Source: Mycobacterium sp. 852013-50091_SCH5140682
GTDB lineage: Bacteria; Actinomycetota; Actinomycetes; Mycobacteriales; Mycobacteriaceae
Assembly: GCF_001665685.1 (NCBI RefSeq)
Contig: NZ_LZTB01000065.1
Span: forward strand, 31,452-95,451
Direction: 5' to 3'
DNA length: 64,000 bases
Both the position numbers and the translations under genes were made by a program. Below are positions 9,210-16,737 of this stretch, piece by piece. The notes beneath the pieces are model-generated. The model was not told the DNA's origin. It did no database searches and saw nothing but the letters and a program-made list of their open reading frames with translations. How positions within the stretch are numbered: the first letter of the stretch is position 1; every line of letters begins with the position of its first letter.

Positions 9210-9229
9210 ATATCAGATCATTCTGATAT
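9210..9229. promoter_or_regulatory. perfect 8-bp inverted repeat, operator-like
   Basis: ATATCAGA and TCTGATAT are separated by TCAT. The AT-rich palindrome lies in an otherwise GC-rich intergenic region, 250 bases before the repeat-protein start. This is a typical size for a dimeric regulator site, but no regulator is assigned. Confidence 0.4.
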
Positions 9230-9412
9230 TTACCTGTGTATCAATAGCTTTCATCGAACATCCCGGTCGTGTCCGATCGATTCCCGTGCCTCCCAACGGC
9301 TGAACACCTGTCAAGCCAGGATGTCCATGCAGGCCAAACCCAATTATCAGAATTTTTTCGCCGGGATGTAACGGTCGCGGCGTGGCTACCGATATGAATT
9401 GTGTCGATGGTG

Positions 9413-9430
9413 GACACCTGTGTTGGTGTC
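9413..9430. promoter_or_regulatory. inverted repeat GACACC-N6-GGTGTC before the repeat-protein gene
   Basis: Perfect 6-bp arms centred about 57 bases upstream of the ATG at 9479, where an operator or promoter element would sit. ACACCTGT also occurs at two other places in this intergenic region. Function is inferred from position only. Confidence 0.35.
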
Positions 9431-9478
9431 GAGCCCGCGACAACACCCGAATAATCCATGATTGGAGTGGTTATCCGC

Positions 9479-10150
9479 ATGAGCAAGACTAGGCGTAACG
9501 GAGTTGCATTTGGCCTCGGCATGGGCGCTAGCGCGCTGCTTGCCGCCGGACTGATTCCGCTTGCGACCGCTGGCGCTGCCTGGGCCGATAACGGTGTGTC
9601 GGGTGGCGCCGACGGCGGCGTCAGCACGCCCGTCGGCGGCGGCAACGTCGAAGGCGGATCCAGCCTCCAGCTGCCGAACCCGTTCCACCCCTTCGCTCCC
9701 GCCGGAGTTTCCGGTGACACCAACGCGGGCGGCGGCGTGAACACCCCGATCGGCGGCGGCAACGTCGAAGGCGGAACCGGCGTCAACCTGCCCAACCCGC
9801 TGAACCCGTTCGCCCCTGCAGGCGTCTCGGGTGACACCAACGCCGGCGGCGGCGTGAACACCCCGATCGGCGGCGGCAACGTCGAAGGCGGAACCGGCGT
9901 CAACCTGCCCAACCCGTTCCACCCCTTCGCCCCCGCGGGCGTCTCCGGTGACACCAACGCCGGCGGCGGCGTCAACACCCCGATCGGCGGCGGCAACGTC
10001 GAAGGCGGAACCGGCGTCAACCTGCCCAACCCGTTCAACCCCTTCGCCCCCGCGGGCGTCTCCGGCAACACCGGAGTCGAAGGTGGCGTGGACACGCCGG
10101 TGGGCGACGCCGGTGTCGACGGCGGCGTGAACGCGGGCATCGGCCGCTAA
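9479..10150 (+). CDS. secreted protein built of 39-residue tandem repeats
   Basis: A 223-residue protein. Residues 1-36 form a signal peptide: basic MSKTRR, a hydrophobic core, and the cleavage motif AWA before Asp37. The mature part is one 37-residue divergent unit (40-76), three nearly identical 39-residue units (77-115, 116-154, 155-193) and a degenerate tail. Each unit contains GGGVNTPIGGGNVEGG and ends NPFAPAG with N/H/F variation. It is rich in Gly, Asn, Pro and Val and lacks Cys, suggesting an extended cell-wall or extracellular protein. I do not recognise a characterised homologue. The ATG at 9479 follows GGAG at 11 bases; an ATG at 9458 is possible. A strong terminator follows. Confidence 0.85.
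   Translation: MSKTRRNGVAFGLGMGASALLAAGLIPLATAGAAWADNGVSGGADGGVSTPVGGGNVEGGSSLQLPNPFHPFAPAGVSGDTNAGGGVNTPIGGGNVEGGTGVNLPNPLNPFAPAGVSGDTNAGGGVNTPIGGGNVEGGTGVNLPNPFHPFAPAGVSGDTNAGGGVNTPIGGGNVEGGTGVNLPNPFNPFAPAGVSGNTGVEGGVDTPVGDAGVDGGVNAGIGR
9596..10057 (+). repeat. tandem repeat, 117-bp unit, inside the secreted-protein gene
   Basis: One shortened 111-bp copy (9596-9706) is followed by three 117-bp copies starting at 9707, 9824 and 9941. The three full copies are almost identical at DNA level, including synonymous positions, which points to recent duplication or gene conversion. Copy number is likely to vary between strains. Confidence 0.9.
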
Positions 10151-10165
10151 CGCACGCACTGAGCC

Positions 10166-10200
10166 AAAAGGCCAGGGACCCTTCGGGTTTCTGGCCTTTT
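10166..10200 (+). terminator. intrinsic terminator after the repeat-protein gene
   Basis: AAAAGGCCAG pairs with CTGGCCTTTT (10 bp), with an inner ACCC/GGGT stem capped by TTC. The A-run and T-run on the two sides make it potentially bidirectional. Confidence 0.85.
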
Positions 10201-10371
10201 GCGTATCCCTTTTGCGTATCAAGGAGCCTTTCGTGCGTGGGCTCACGCGGTGGCAGCGAAAGATGTTATTCGGCGGCGCTATTCGCGATCGAGGACCGCC
10301 GCGCGCGGGCCGCACGAAACCAGCGAGTCGAGTTGACGCGGGCGTTCGTGAGGGTGTACACCTGTAACGCA

Positions 10372-10540
10372 AGCACCTCGTTAGGCGAGGCGTCTGCATG
10401 GACAAAGGCCACTGACCCCGAACGTCGAGAGACGCCCCCGGTCAGGACAGCTCTTCCCGGCTTAAGGGTTGAGCCCAAGTGGCTTTCGGATCCCGGTCCG
10501 AATACGCCGTGCAGTGCCGAAGCTGTGACGAGAGGGGTGC
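10372..10540 (+). ncRNA. M-box (ykoK leader) magnesium riboswitch
   Basis: The conserved M-box blocks appear in the right order: CCTCGTTAGGCGAGG at 10376, GGACAAAGGCCACTG at 10400, ACGTCGAGAGACGCC at 10422, GGTCAGGACAG at 10440, then TTAAGGGTTGAGCCCAA at 10462 and a GTGCAGTGCCGAAGC-like stretch, closed by ACGAGAGG at 10528 pairing with the initial CCTCGT. M-box RNAs fold on Mg2+ and shut off downstream magnesium-transport genes. The next long gene on this strand is an NRMT-type transporter at 11103, which fits. The expression platform between 10540 and 10800 was not resolved; no clear U-tailed terminator was seen. Confidence 0.88.
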
Positions 10541-10799
10541 ATCCGGCCGCTCGGCGGTCCGATCCACTCCTGTGTGCCCGACACCGGCGCCCGCGCGCGC
10601 CACGGCCCTGAGGAGGTGAGGACGATTAGTAGTGGGGAAAGTCCCTATCCCAGTCCTATTCCGTTCCATCCGGCCAGGGCACGCGCAATTCACAGCTGAC
10701 CGACGGCGCCCGACAACCCGCTTTTGCGGGTAGATCTGAGCTGCGCCAAAGCAATTGATGCTCGTGCACCGCTGGATGCTGCCCATGAGGAGAAGGCCG
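10541..10799. other. leader between the M-box and the small ORF
   Basis: About 260 bases without a supported gene. It contains GC-rich potential hairpins and a purine-rich GAGGAGGTGAGG near 10612 that could be a ribosome binding site or its sequestering partner. The riboswitch decision element probably lies here. Confidence 0.4.
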
Positions 10800-10985
10800 A
10801 TGTCCTTCGTAGCAATCCACAACACATTTCGTTTCACCCGCCGGCCTCATTCGCCGACCGGCGCTATCGGCCGGCTGTGGGCCCGCCGAAATCTCACCGC
10901 ACAAGAACGCGCCAACCTGCATGCGCTGACCACCACTCCTCTTGCGGTCATCACGGCCTCATTGGGCGGCCACCCGAACGCATGA
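10800..10985 (+). CDS. small ORF between the M-box and the transporter
   Basis: A 61-codon ORF (MSFVAIHNTFRF start) with a good Shine-Dalgarno AGGAG seven bases before the ATG. It lies after the M-box and before the transporter, so it would be under riboswitch control. It has a basic middle (RLWARRNL) followed by AQERANLHAL, and no membrane segment or motif I recognise. It could be a short regulatory or leader peptide, or merely part of a long leader. The ribosome binding site and its placement argue for translation; there is no homology evidence. Confidence 0.4.
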   Translation: MSFVAIHNTFRFTRRPHSPTGAIGRLWARRNLTAQERANLHALTTTPLAVITASLGGHPNA

Positions 10986-11102
10986 ACCGGCTACTCGGTA
11001 GCGGTGCAACGGTTTTCCCGCTGCACCGCCGCCGAGCCATGCCCAGCTTCACATCGCCCGCTCGGGCTCCCCCATCCACTCTCGACCTGAAAGTGACTAC
11101 CG

Positions 11103-12851
11103 ATGAGCTTCTTTGCGACGTGGCCGCGCGGCCGGACCACCGCGCAGGCCCCAACCGGTGAGGGTTCTGCAGCCCTCGACCCGGCCCACACCGGTGACAT
11201 CGTCGGTGCGCTGGGCCGAATCACCAAAGGCGACAGCGCCCAAGGCCGGAGCTTCTGGCAACGGATGCGCATGCTCGCCGTCATCGTCGGACCAGGCCTC
11301 ATCGTCATGGTCGGCGACAACGACGCCGGCGGGGTGGCCACCTACGCCCAAGCCGGCCAGAACTACGGCATGAGCCTGTTGTGGACACTGGCGCTGCTGA
11401 TCCCGGTGCTCTACGTCAATCAGGAGATGGTCGTGCGGCTCGGCGCGGTCACCGGTGTCGGGCATGCGCGCCTCATCTTCGAGCGATTCGGCCGGTTCTG
11501 GGGAGCGTTCAGCCTCGGTGATCTGATTCTGCTGAACGCCTTGACCATCGTCACCGAGTTCATCGGCGTCTCATTGGCTTTGGGGTACCTGGGTGTCCCG
11601 AAGATCATTGCCGTGCCGGTGGCCGCGGTGCTGTTGTTCGGTGTCGTCGCCGGTGGCTCGTTCCGACGCTGGGAACGGCTGCTGTTCCTCCTGATCGCGG
11701 TGAACCTCGTCATGGTGCCGATGGCGCTGCTGGTGCATCCGAGCATCTGCACCACGGCGCACGGCCTGATCCCACAGCTGCCGGGCGGGCTCGACGCCGC
11801 CCTGCTGATGGTGATCGTCGCGATCGTCGGCACCACCGTGGCGCCGTGGCAGCTGTTCTTCCAGCAGTCCAACATCGTCGACAAGCGCATCACCCCCAAC
11901 TGGATCCGGTATGCGCGCGCCGACCTGTGGATCGGCATCGCGGTCGTGATGGCAGGAGCCTTGGCCATCATGGCGACAACGGCATTCGGGTTCGCAGGCA
12001 CCGATCTGGTGGGACAGTTCACCGATGCCGGCGCGGTCGCCACCGGCCTCTCAGATCACGCCGGCCGCGCAGTGGGTGTGCTGTTCGCCGTTCTGCTGTT
12101 CGACGCGTCGCTGATCGGGGCCAATGCGGTCGGCTTGGCCACGACCTACGCGGTGGGCGACGCGCTGGGCAGGCGACACTCGTTGCACTGGAAGGTAAGT
12201 CAGGCTCCGGTCTTCTACGGCGCCTACGCCGTGCTCCTGGCGGTGTCCGCGGCGCTGGCGTTCAGCCCTGACCACGTGTTGGGTCTGATCACCCTGGGCG
12301 TTCAGGTACTGGCAGGGGTGCTGTTGCCGTCGGCAACGGTGTTTCTGGTGCTGCTGTGCAACGATCGTCCGGTGCTGGGCCCATGGGTCAACAACGTCCG
12401 GCAGAACATGGCCGCGTGGACCATCGTGTGGTGCCTGGTGCTGCTGTCATTGGCGTTGACCGCGGCAACCCTGTTTCCCGATGTGTCGGCCGGCGCGCTT
12501 GAGGCCGGCCTGGGGGCGGGCGCGGTGCTCGGGATCGTCGGCGGAGCGTTCGTCATCGGGGTGTCTCGGCGTCGGCACATCCAGCGTCGGGCCCGCGCGG
12601 TGTCCTCGGAGTTCGGTGGCATCGACCCTGATGTGATCGAGGAACTCGACAGCGACGCAGCACTGTCCCGTGGCGAACGCGCAGCCGTGCGGGAGGGTGA
12701 CCGTTCCTCATGGCGGATGCCCGCGTTGGCAACGCTGGACCGGCCAACCATGTCGGCGGGTCGCCGGGTCGGGCTGTCGGTACTGCGGGGCTACCTGCTG
12801 CTGGCCACGGTGCTGGTGGTGGTCAAGGTGGTGCAGGCCGGAATGTCCTGA
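11103..12851 (+). CDS. Nramp-related magnesium transporter (NRMT type)
   Basis: A 582-residue membrane protein with about 11 hydrophobic helices and a hydrophilic C-terminal segment. It is an Nramp homologue (GPG at 63-65, QNYGMSLLW after helix 1), but the metal site differs from Mn/Fe transporters: the helix-1 DPGN motif reads DAGG (74-77), and the helix-6 MPH motif reads APWQ (247-250), so the metal-ligand methionine is alanine. Loss of that methionine is the known mark of Nramp-related Mg2+ transporters, and the upstream M-box supports magnesium uptake. The ATG at 11103 has GAAAG ten bases upstream. A close paralogue lies at 48631. Confidence 0.85.
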   Translation: MSFFATWPRGRTTAQAPTGEGSAALDPAHTGDIVGALGRITKGDSAQGRSFWQRMRMLAVIVGPGLIVMVGDNDAGGVATYAQAGQNYGMSLLWTLALLIPVLYVNQEMVVRLGAVTGVGHARLIFERFGRFWGAFSLGDLILLNALTIVTEFIGVSLALGYLGVPKIIAVPVAAVLLFGVVAGGSFRRWERLLFLLIAVNLVMVPMALLVHPSICTTAHGLIPQLPGGLDAALLMVIVAIVGTTVAPWQLFFQQSNIVDKRITPNWIRYARADLWIGIAVVMAGALAIMATTAFGFAGTDLVGQFTDAGAVATGLSDHAGRAVGVLFAVLLFDASLIGANAVGLATTYAVGDALGRRHSLHWKVSQAPVFYGAYAVLLAVSAALAFSPDHVLGLITLGVQVLAGVLLPSATVFLVLLCNDRPVLGPWVNNVRQNMAAWTIVWCLVLLSLALTAATLFPDVSAGALEAGLGAGAVLGIVGGAFVIGVSRRRHIQRRARAVSSEFGGIDPDVIEELDSDAALSRGERAAVREGDRSSWRMPALATLDRPTMSAGRRVGLSVLRGYLLLATVLVVVKVVQAGMS

Positions 12852-12857
12852 GCACCA

Positions 12858-12896
12858 GTGGTGCCGGGCGCAGCGCATGCGCCCGCCCGGCACCAC
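12858..12896 (+). terminator. hairpin terminator after the transporter
   Basis: A perfect 13-bp stem (GTGGTGCCGGGCG with CGCCCGGCACCAC) and 13-base loop begins seven bases after the stop codon. It has no T-run, as is common for mycobacterial terminators. Confidence 0.75.
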
Positions 12897-12952
12897 GGCA
12901 CCGGCCCCACGCGTCAGCACCTGAAAACCGATTTCTGGCGCCCGAAGTGCAC

Positions 12953-14521
12953 CTAGATCTGGCGGTCACGCTCCCGCCAGTACGGTTCGCGGAGGTCCTT
13001 TTTGAGAACTTTGCCGTTGGGGCTGCGGGGCAGACTGTCAACGAACACCACGGATTTGGGTGTTTTGATGCCGCCCAATATCGGTCGGCAGTAGGCCAGC
13101 AGCTCGTCTTCGGTCAGCTCGGCACCGGCGTTGAGCTCTGCGACAACGGTGACCGCCTCGCCCCAGTCCGAACTGGGCACGCCGATGACCGCGCAGTCTT
13201 GCACCGCCGGATGGCGCCAAATAACCTGCTCGACTTCACTGGGGTACACATTGAATCCGCCACTGATGATGAGGTCTTTCTTGCGGTCGGTGATGTGCAG
13301 GAATCCCTCGTCGTCGAGATGACCGATGTCGCCGGTATGCAACCAGCCGTCGACGATGGTCTCGGCCGTCTTTTCGGGTGCGTTGTAGTAGCCGTTCATC
13401 AACAAGTCTCCGCGCACGCAGATTTCGCCCGCTTGGCCGACCGGCAGGATGTTTCCCGCGTCGTCCAGGATCTCTACCCGCACCATCGGCGCCGGGCGTC
13501 CTGCCGCTGACAGTCGAGCATCCTCCGCCAGGACGCCATCGCGAAAGTGCTCTTCGGGCCGCATGTAGGCGATCGCCGTGGGTGCCTCCGCTTGCCCGTA
13601 GCCCTGCAGCATGACCGGTCCGAACACCTCGATGGCCTTGCGCAGCTTTTCGGTCGACATCGGTGCCGCGCCATAGATGAGGTATTTGAGCGAGGAGAAG
13701 TCCCGCTGCTCGATACCCGGCATCTCCAGCAGCCGGTAAATAACCGTCGGCGGCACGTACATCTCGGTAACCCGGTGTTGCTCAACGAGGTCGACCAGAT
13801 GGGAGAGGTCCATGCGGTTCATCACCACGACGGTGCCGCCGCGCGCCGTGCATGGCAGGGTGAGGGTCCCCGCAGCATGCGTCATTGGTGCCGCAACGAG
13901 ATTCACGATCGGCTCATCGCTAGCGTACGGAGCGGCGAACATGTGGTGCAGGGCGCTCACCGACAGGCTGCGGTGAGTGTTCATCGCGCCTTTTGGGGCC
14001 CCGGTGGTCCCCCCGGTCGGCATGACGCCGGCGATCACATCCTGCGCCGGAATATATTGGGGAACAGAAGTATCCGCTGTTTCAATGAACGACCGCAGCG
14101 CCGTGACGTCGTCAGTCGACTCGGTGAAGCCGTCACCGAGTCCGATCACCGTGCGCAGCTGCGGGAGCGCTTCGCGGATCTTGTGGGCGACGGGCAACAG
14201 TTGCTCCTGGCAGAACAACACCTGGCAGTCGAAGCCGAGCAGCATACGTTGAATCTCCTCGGACGGGCTGACCGGGTTGACCGGCACCCAGGCCATCCCT
14301 GCCCGCCACAGTCCAAGTACGCATGCCCACGCTGTGGGGTCATTGCCAGCCAGCACAGCACCATTGACCTGTCCGGTGAACCCGGCGGCCAGCAGCGCGC
14401 TGCCCACCTGGCACGACAGCTCACCGATCTCGGTATAGGTGAATTGCCGGTCGCCGGCAATGAATGCCACGCCGTCAGGGTTGGCCCGCCAGCCTCGGTC
14501 GAAAAAATCAGTCACAGCCAT
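12953..14521 (-). CDS. acyl-CoA synthetase (FadD-type AMP-forming ligase)
   Basis: A 522-residue ANL-superfamily enzyme of normal length. It shows the ATP-binding P-loop GGTTGAPKGAMNTHRS, the YGQAEAP motif of the A5 core, WLHTGDIGHLDDEG (A7) and the C-terminal PRSPNGKVLKKDLR carrying the catalytic lysine. It activates a carboxylic acid to its CoA ester. It is the last gene of a leftward operon with acyl-CoA dehydrogenase, enoyl-CoA hydratase, thiolase and a reductase, gap 14 bases, so it most likely feeds that beta-oxidation route. The acid chain is unknown. Start ATG is preceded by GGAG. Confidence 0.9.
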   Translation of the reverse strand: MAVTDFFDRGWRANPDGVAFIAGDRQFTYTEIGELSCQVGSALLAAGFTGQVNGAVLAGNDPTAWACVLGLWRAGMAWVPVNPVSPSEEIQRMLLGFDCQVLFCQEQLLPVAHKIREALPQLRTVIGLGDGFTESTDDVTALRSFIETADTSVPQYIPAQDVIAGVMPTGGTTGAPKGAMNTHRSLSVSALHHMFAAPYASDEPIVNLVAAPMTHAAGTLTLPCTARGGTVVVMNRMDLSHLVDLVEQHRVTEMYVPPTVIYRLLEMPGIEQRDFSSLKYLIYGAAPMSTEKLRKAIEVFGPVMLQGYGQAEAPTAIAYMRPEEHFRDGVLAEDARLSAAGRPAPMVRVEILDDAGNILPVGQAGEICVRGDLLMNGYYNAPEKTAETIVDGWLHTGDIGHLDDEGFLHITDRKKDLIISGGFNVYPSEVEQVIWRHPAVQDCAVIGVPSSDWGEAVTVVAELNAGAELTEDELLAYCRPILGGIKTPKSVVFVDSLPRSPNGKVLKKDLREPYWRERDRQI

Positions 14522-14535
14522 TGTCGCGCTCCGCC

Positions 14536-15840
14536 TTAGGATCCGTGCCGCGCGCTGCGGTACATCATGGACGTCAAATATCCGAATTTCATGTTCAGCA
14601 AATGGTTTTCGCCATCCTCGATGCGGGCGGCACGGGCATCCCTGAAGAGTTTCTCCATCGGGTATTCCTTGGTGAGGCCATAGCCGCCGAATAGTTGCAG
14701 CGCTTCGTCGGCGACCTCGAACCCCAGGTCCGTACAGGTCACCTTGGTGCTGCCGGTGTAGTAGGGGTGTTTGGCCGGCGAGAGCAGCGTGTATTCGGCC
14801 GCGCGCCGGGCCAGCGCACGCATGGTCTCGACTTTGCGTGCCATCGCCCCGAGGCGGGATTGCACCATCTGGTGCTCGGCCAGCAACGCTCCACCCTGCG
14901 AACGTTCATGGGTGTAGGCGACCGCGTGTTCCAACGCCGCCCGAGCCAGCCCCGTGATCATCTGGCCCATCGCCACGCCGGCGGTCGACCAGGTTGAAGC
15001 ATGGCCGTGCCAGTACTCGTCTCCGAGGGAAATTGCATAACGCACCGGCACTTTGACGTTGTCGAAGAACAACTCGCCTTGTGGCAGGGAGCGTTGGCCC
15101 AACTTCTCCAACGGCTTGCCGTGAGTGACTCCGGGCAGGTCGAGCGGAACGATGACCTCAACCCCGTACGGATGGCCGTCGACGTCGAAAAAACCGTCAC
15201 CGTAGTCGGCGACGATGGTCAAGATCGCCACCTGGGCAACGGCGCCGTTGGACACCCAGGCTGAGCTCTGGCCATTGATGACGATGTCGCCGCCGACGAC
15301 GCGTGCGGTGAGGTTGCCTTTATTACCAGTGGCCGCCTTGGCGTGGCGTTCACCCGGGTAGAGCATGGTGCCGTCGGAGCCGCGGTCGGGCTGGGTGGCG
15401 ACCCAGGCACCGATCTTGCCGGAGGTCAGCTCGACGAGTTCTTGGTTGCCGATGCGTTTGGCCATCATGTTGGGGAACGATGCGGCGGCCAGCGACACCG
15501 TCAAACCGATGTCACCCCAACCGAATTCCTCGATCACGATGGACTGCACCCGGGCCATGGCCTGCGGCGGGACGTCATCGTCCGCCGTATCGAATTCGAT
15601 GCCGGATGCTGCCGCTGTGGCCATGAATTCCCAATACGGTGAGCTCGGGGCGATGGCTTGTTCCGCGGAGAGTTTGTCGATGGCAATTCCGGTTGGCCGC
15701 ATCACATCCCGCGCGAAGGCGTGCATGGCCTGCTGGATGGCTCGTTCGTCGTCGGTGAGCACCTCGAACCCGCTCAGTTCGGTGTATGGCAGGTGCGGAC
15801 GTACCGAGTTGAGCGTGTCACGCTCGATCTGTTGTGTCAT
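14536..15840 (-). CDS. acyl-CoA dehydrogenase family protein
   Basis: A 434-residue flavoprotein with the three-domain acyl-CoA dehydrogenase layout: N-terminal helices, a central beta-barrel with VATQPDRGSDG in place of the usual T-E-P-x-x-G-S-D, and a C-terminal helical domain with ALQLFGGYGLTKEYPMEKLFRD. The end reads ARIEDGENH, where most members have I-x-E-G-T, so the catalytic base is shifted or is one of these acids. It would insert an alpha,beta double bond into the acyl-CoA made by the neighbouring synthetase. AAGGA lies eight bases before the ATG. Confidence 0.85.
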   Translation of the reverse strand: MTQQIERDTLNSVRPHLPYTELSGFEVLTDDERAIQQAMHAFARDVMRPTGIAIDKLSAEQAIAPSSPYWEFMATAAASGIEFDTADDDVPPQAMARVQSIVIEEFGWGDIGLTVSLAAASFPNMMAKRIGNQELVELTSGKIGAWVATQPDRGSDGTMLYPGERHAKAATGNKGNLTARVVGGDIVINGQSSAWVSNGAVAQVAILTIVADYGDGFFDVDGHPYGVEVIVPLDLPGVTHGKPLEKLGQRSLPQGELFFDNVKVPVRYAISLGDEYWHGHASTWSTAGVAMGQMITGLARAALEHAVAYTHERSQGGALLAEHQMVQSRLGAMARKVETMRALARRAAEYTLLSPAKHPYYTGSTKVTCTDLGFEVADEALQLFGGYGLTKEYPMEKLFRDARAARIEDGENHLLNMKFGYLTSMMYRSARHGS

Positions 15841-15873
15841 GGTTCTTTCCTTCTGCTCGCAGCTGTCGTGGTG

Positions 15874-16707
15874 CTAGGTGGCGGCGGCGATGATCGCCGG
15901 CAGGTCGCGCTCGTGTTCGGCGTCCTGCATCCAGGCCAGCTGCTCGAGCGATTCTTTGACGCCGGGTACCGTTGACAGCGCCCGCAATCCGGCGTTCTCA
16001 CTGGCGAATCCGCCGAATTGCGCGTCGATCATGGAGTCGTATACCGCCTTGACGACCTGATCTACTGCCGCGATGGCGGCCGCTGGGCGGGCCGCGATTC
16101 CGCGAGCAAGGGCCTCGACATAAGCGGGCAGGTCCTCGGCGGCCAGGGTCCGGTTGACAATGCCGTAGTCGGCGGCTTCCTCGCCGGTGAAATCACGCCC
16201 GGACAGGATCACTTCCGTCGCCCGGGCTGGTCCGATCTGTATCGCCAGGCGGGTGGTGCCGCCGCCGCCGGGAAGAAGGCCACCGCTGACCTCCGGGAAG
16301 CAGAACCGGCTGCGTGCGGTGGCGAACCGCATGTTGGTGGCCAGCAGGAATTCCAGTCCGGCGCCGCGGCAGATGCCGTCGACGACACCGATGGTGACCT
16401 GGGGCAGGGTCTGCCAGGTCGTGGTCAGCGCCTGTACCGCGTTGATGTCGTCGTAATTACTCTGCGGGACCGACGGATCGCCGCTGACCACCTTGACCAG
16501 GTCGTTCAGGTCGAAATGGGCGACGAAGAATTCCGGGTTGGCGCTACCGACGACGACCACTGCGGTGTCGGGATCGAAGGCGAGCGAACCCGCCAGGTCG
16601 AACAGCTCGCCGACCATCTGCACGGTCATCAGGTTGACCGGTGGGTTGTTGAAGTCGACGTACAGGATGCGTCCGTCACGCCGAATGCTCAGAGTCTGGT
16701 AGGTCAT
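15874..16707 (-). CDS. enoyl-CoA hydratase/isomerase family protein
   Basis: A 277-residue crotonase-fold protein. The oxyanion-hole regions are visible as NPEFFVAHFDLNDL near residue 55 and GVVDGICRGAGLEFLLATNMRFA near residue 107; FPEVSGGLLPGGGGTTRL follows and includes the region of the second catalytic residue. The catalytic glutamate pair of classical hydratases is not obvious, so isomerase, hydrolase or lyase activity is also possible. It sits between the thiolase (gap 30) and the dehydrogenase (gap 33) in one operon. GAGGAAG precedes the ATG. Confidence 0.85.
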   Translation of the reverse strand: MTYQTLSIRRDGRILYVDFNNPPVNLMTVQMVGELFDLAGSLAFDPDTAVVVVGSANPEFFVAHFDLNDLVKVVSGDPSVPQSNYDDINAVQALTTTWQTLPQVTIGVVDGICRGAGLEFLLATNMRFATARSRFCFPEVSGGLLPGGGGTTRLAIQIGPARATEVILSGRDFTGEEAADYGIVNRTLAAEDLPAYVEALARGIAARPAAAIAAVDQVVKAVYDSMIDAQFGGFASENAGLRALSTVPGVKESLEQLAWMQDAEHERDLPAIIAAAT

Positions 16708-16737
16708 TGGTCTTCCTCGGGTTTGTGGATCGGACGT

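Larger units (their letters stand above)
8846..9478. other. 633-base intergenic region
   Basis: No convincing gene is seen on either strand: open frames are short, lack ribosome binding sites and do not resemble proteins. The right half is locally AT-richer than the genome around it and holds two inverted repeats (9210-9229 and 9413-9430). It must contain the promoters of the leftward amidase operon and the rightward repeat-protein gene. Confidence 0.6.

Noticed and set aside
8871..9303. Short open frames upstream of the repeat protein
   Set aside because: They are about 100 codons or less, lack ribosome binding sites and have random-looking Arg/Ser-rich composition.
9596..10057. Repeat array resembling a CRISPR or minisatellite locus
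   Set aside because: The 117-bp units are in frame, multiple of three, and encode a secreted repeat protein. There are no spacers or cas genes.
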